DNA from: an uncultured Solobacterium sp.
GTDB taxonomy: Bacteria; Bacillota_I; Bacilli_A; Erysipelotrichales; Erysipelotrichaceae
Direction: 5' to 3'
Length of the DNA stretch: 50,436 bases
NCBI GenBank assembly: GCA_938041275.1
Contig: CALISH010000055.1
Location: 1 to 50,436, forward strand
Shown: positions 50,352 to 50,436 of the stretch, in pieces
How positions within the stretch are numbered: position 1 is the first letter of the stretch
How the letters are laid out: every line of letters begins with the position of its first letter
Notes under the pieces: model-generated
The model's database searches: none
Seen by the model: only the letters and a program-made list of their open reading frames with translations
Told to the model about the DNA's origin: nothing
Program-made: the position numbers and the translations under genes

Positions 50352-50436
50352 TGAACCCAATTTCTTGGACACTGTAATTTAGGCGCTCCAAAATTAGATG
50401 GGGTGTTGAAAAAACGATTGTAAAGAAGGATGGGGC
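50352..50436. mobile_element. Probable left end of an insertion sequence (terminal inverted repeat, partial)
   Basis: TGAACCCAATTTCTTGGACACT begins with TG and has the CCCAA...TTGGACA composition of IS3-family-type ends. It comes directly after a ribosome-binding site AAAAGGAGTGA (50334-50344) with no sensible gene behind it. The ATPase operon would normally continue. No transposase is readable in the 85 bases before the window ends, so the assignment rests on end composition and context only. Confidence 0.4.

Noticed and set aside
1..50436. CRISPR array, rRNA or prophage genes
   Set aside because: No regularly spaced short repeats, no rRNA segments and no phage structural or integrase genes were seen.

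Overview
The window is 50.4 kb of AT-rich, gene-dense DNA from a low-G+C Gram-positive bacterium (Firmicutes/Bacillota). PTS systems, lipoproteins, an LPxTG-like surface protein, class I fructose-bisphosphate aldolase, PyrR, ECF transport and a predicted Lys/D-Asp peptidoglycan route all fit this. The overall gene style resembles Erysipelotrichia (Solobacterium/Bulleidia/Holdemania-like), but that placement is inference without a database search.

Layout. 1-0.7 kb: 3' end of a Cna_B-repeat surface protein. 0.8-11 kb: the most unusual locus. Operon A encodes PTS IIB, PTS IIC, a short GrdB-like protein, an M20 dipeptidase and a DUF871/MupG-like glycosidase. A PRD/EIIA regulator follows on the opposite strand. 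Operon B encodes a YitT-like membrane protein, glycosylasparaginase, CutC, the missing PTS IIA and an RDD membrane protein. Together these look like one uptake and cytoplasmic breakdown route for a phosphorylated amino-sugar conjugate such as a glycosyl-asparagine, glycopeptide or muropeptide. 11.1-14.5 kb: an McrBC type IV restriction pair. 14.8-17 kb: an AEC carrier and a D-2-hydroxyacid dehydrogenase. 17-23.4 kb: small regulators and enzymes, an MgtA-type Mg2+ ATPase, a TetR regulator and a DUF349 protein. 23.4-28.8 kb: a MATE / ECF S component / methyltransferase operon, an orphan NrdI-like flavodoxin, PyrR, MsrB and aldolase.

29-37.5 kb is a cell-envelope region. It holds an MBOAT / acyl-carrier / SGNH acylation module with no DltA, an L,D-transpeptidase, and a D-aspartate ligase-like / aspartate racemase / MurE operon that predicts an L-Lys-D-Asp cross-bridge. 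A tRNA-Thr(CGU) gene lies on the minus strand after murE. 37.7-43.1 kb: a lipoprotein, a GltD-like oxidoreductase without its Fe-S domain, a small membrane protein, an NSS symporter and a sucrose-type PTS IIBCA.

43.2-50.4 kb: a membrane-anchored AraC-type sensor-regulator, divergent from an ABC importer with a binding lipoprotein, a fused permease and two different ATPases. The last about 85 bases look like the terminal inverted repeat of an insertion sequence that has landed just behind a ribosome-binding site. No CRISPR array, rRNA or prophage was seen. No gene-free stretch exceeds 300 bases; the longest, 14534-14828, holds a terminator and a promoter.
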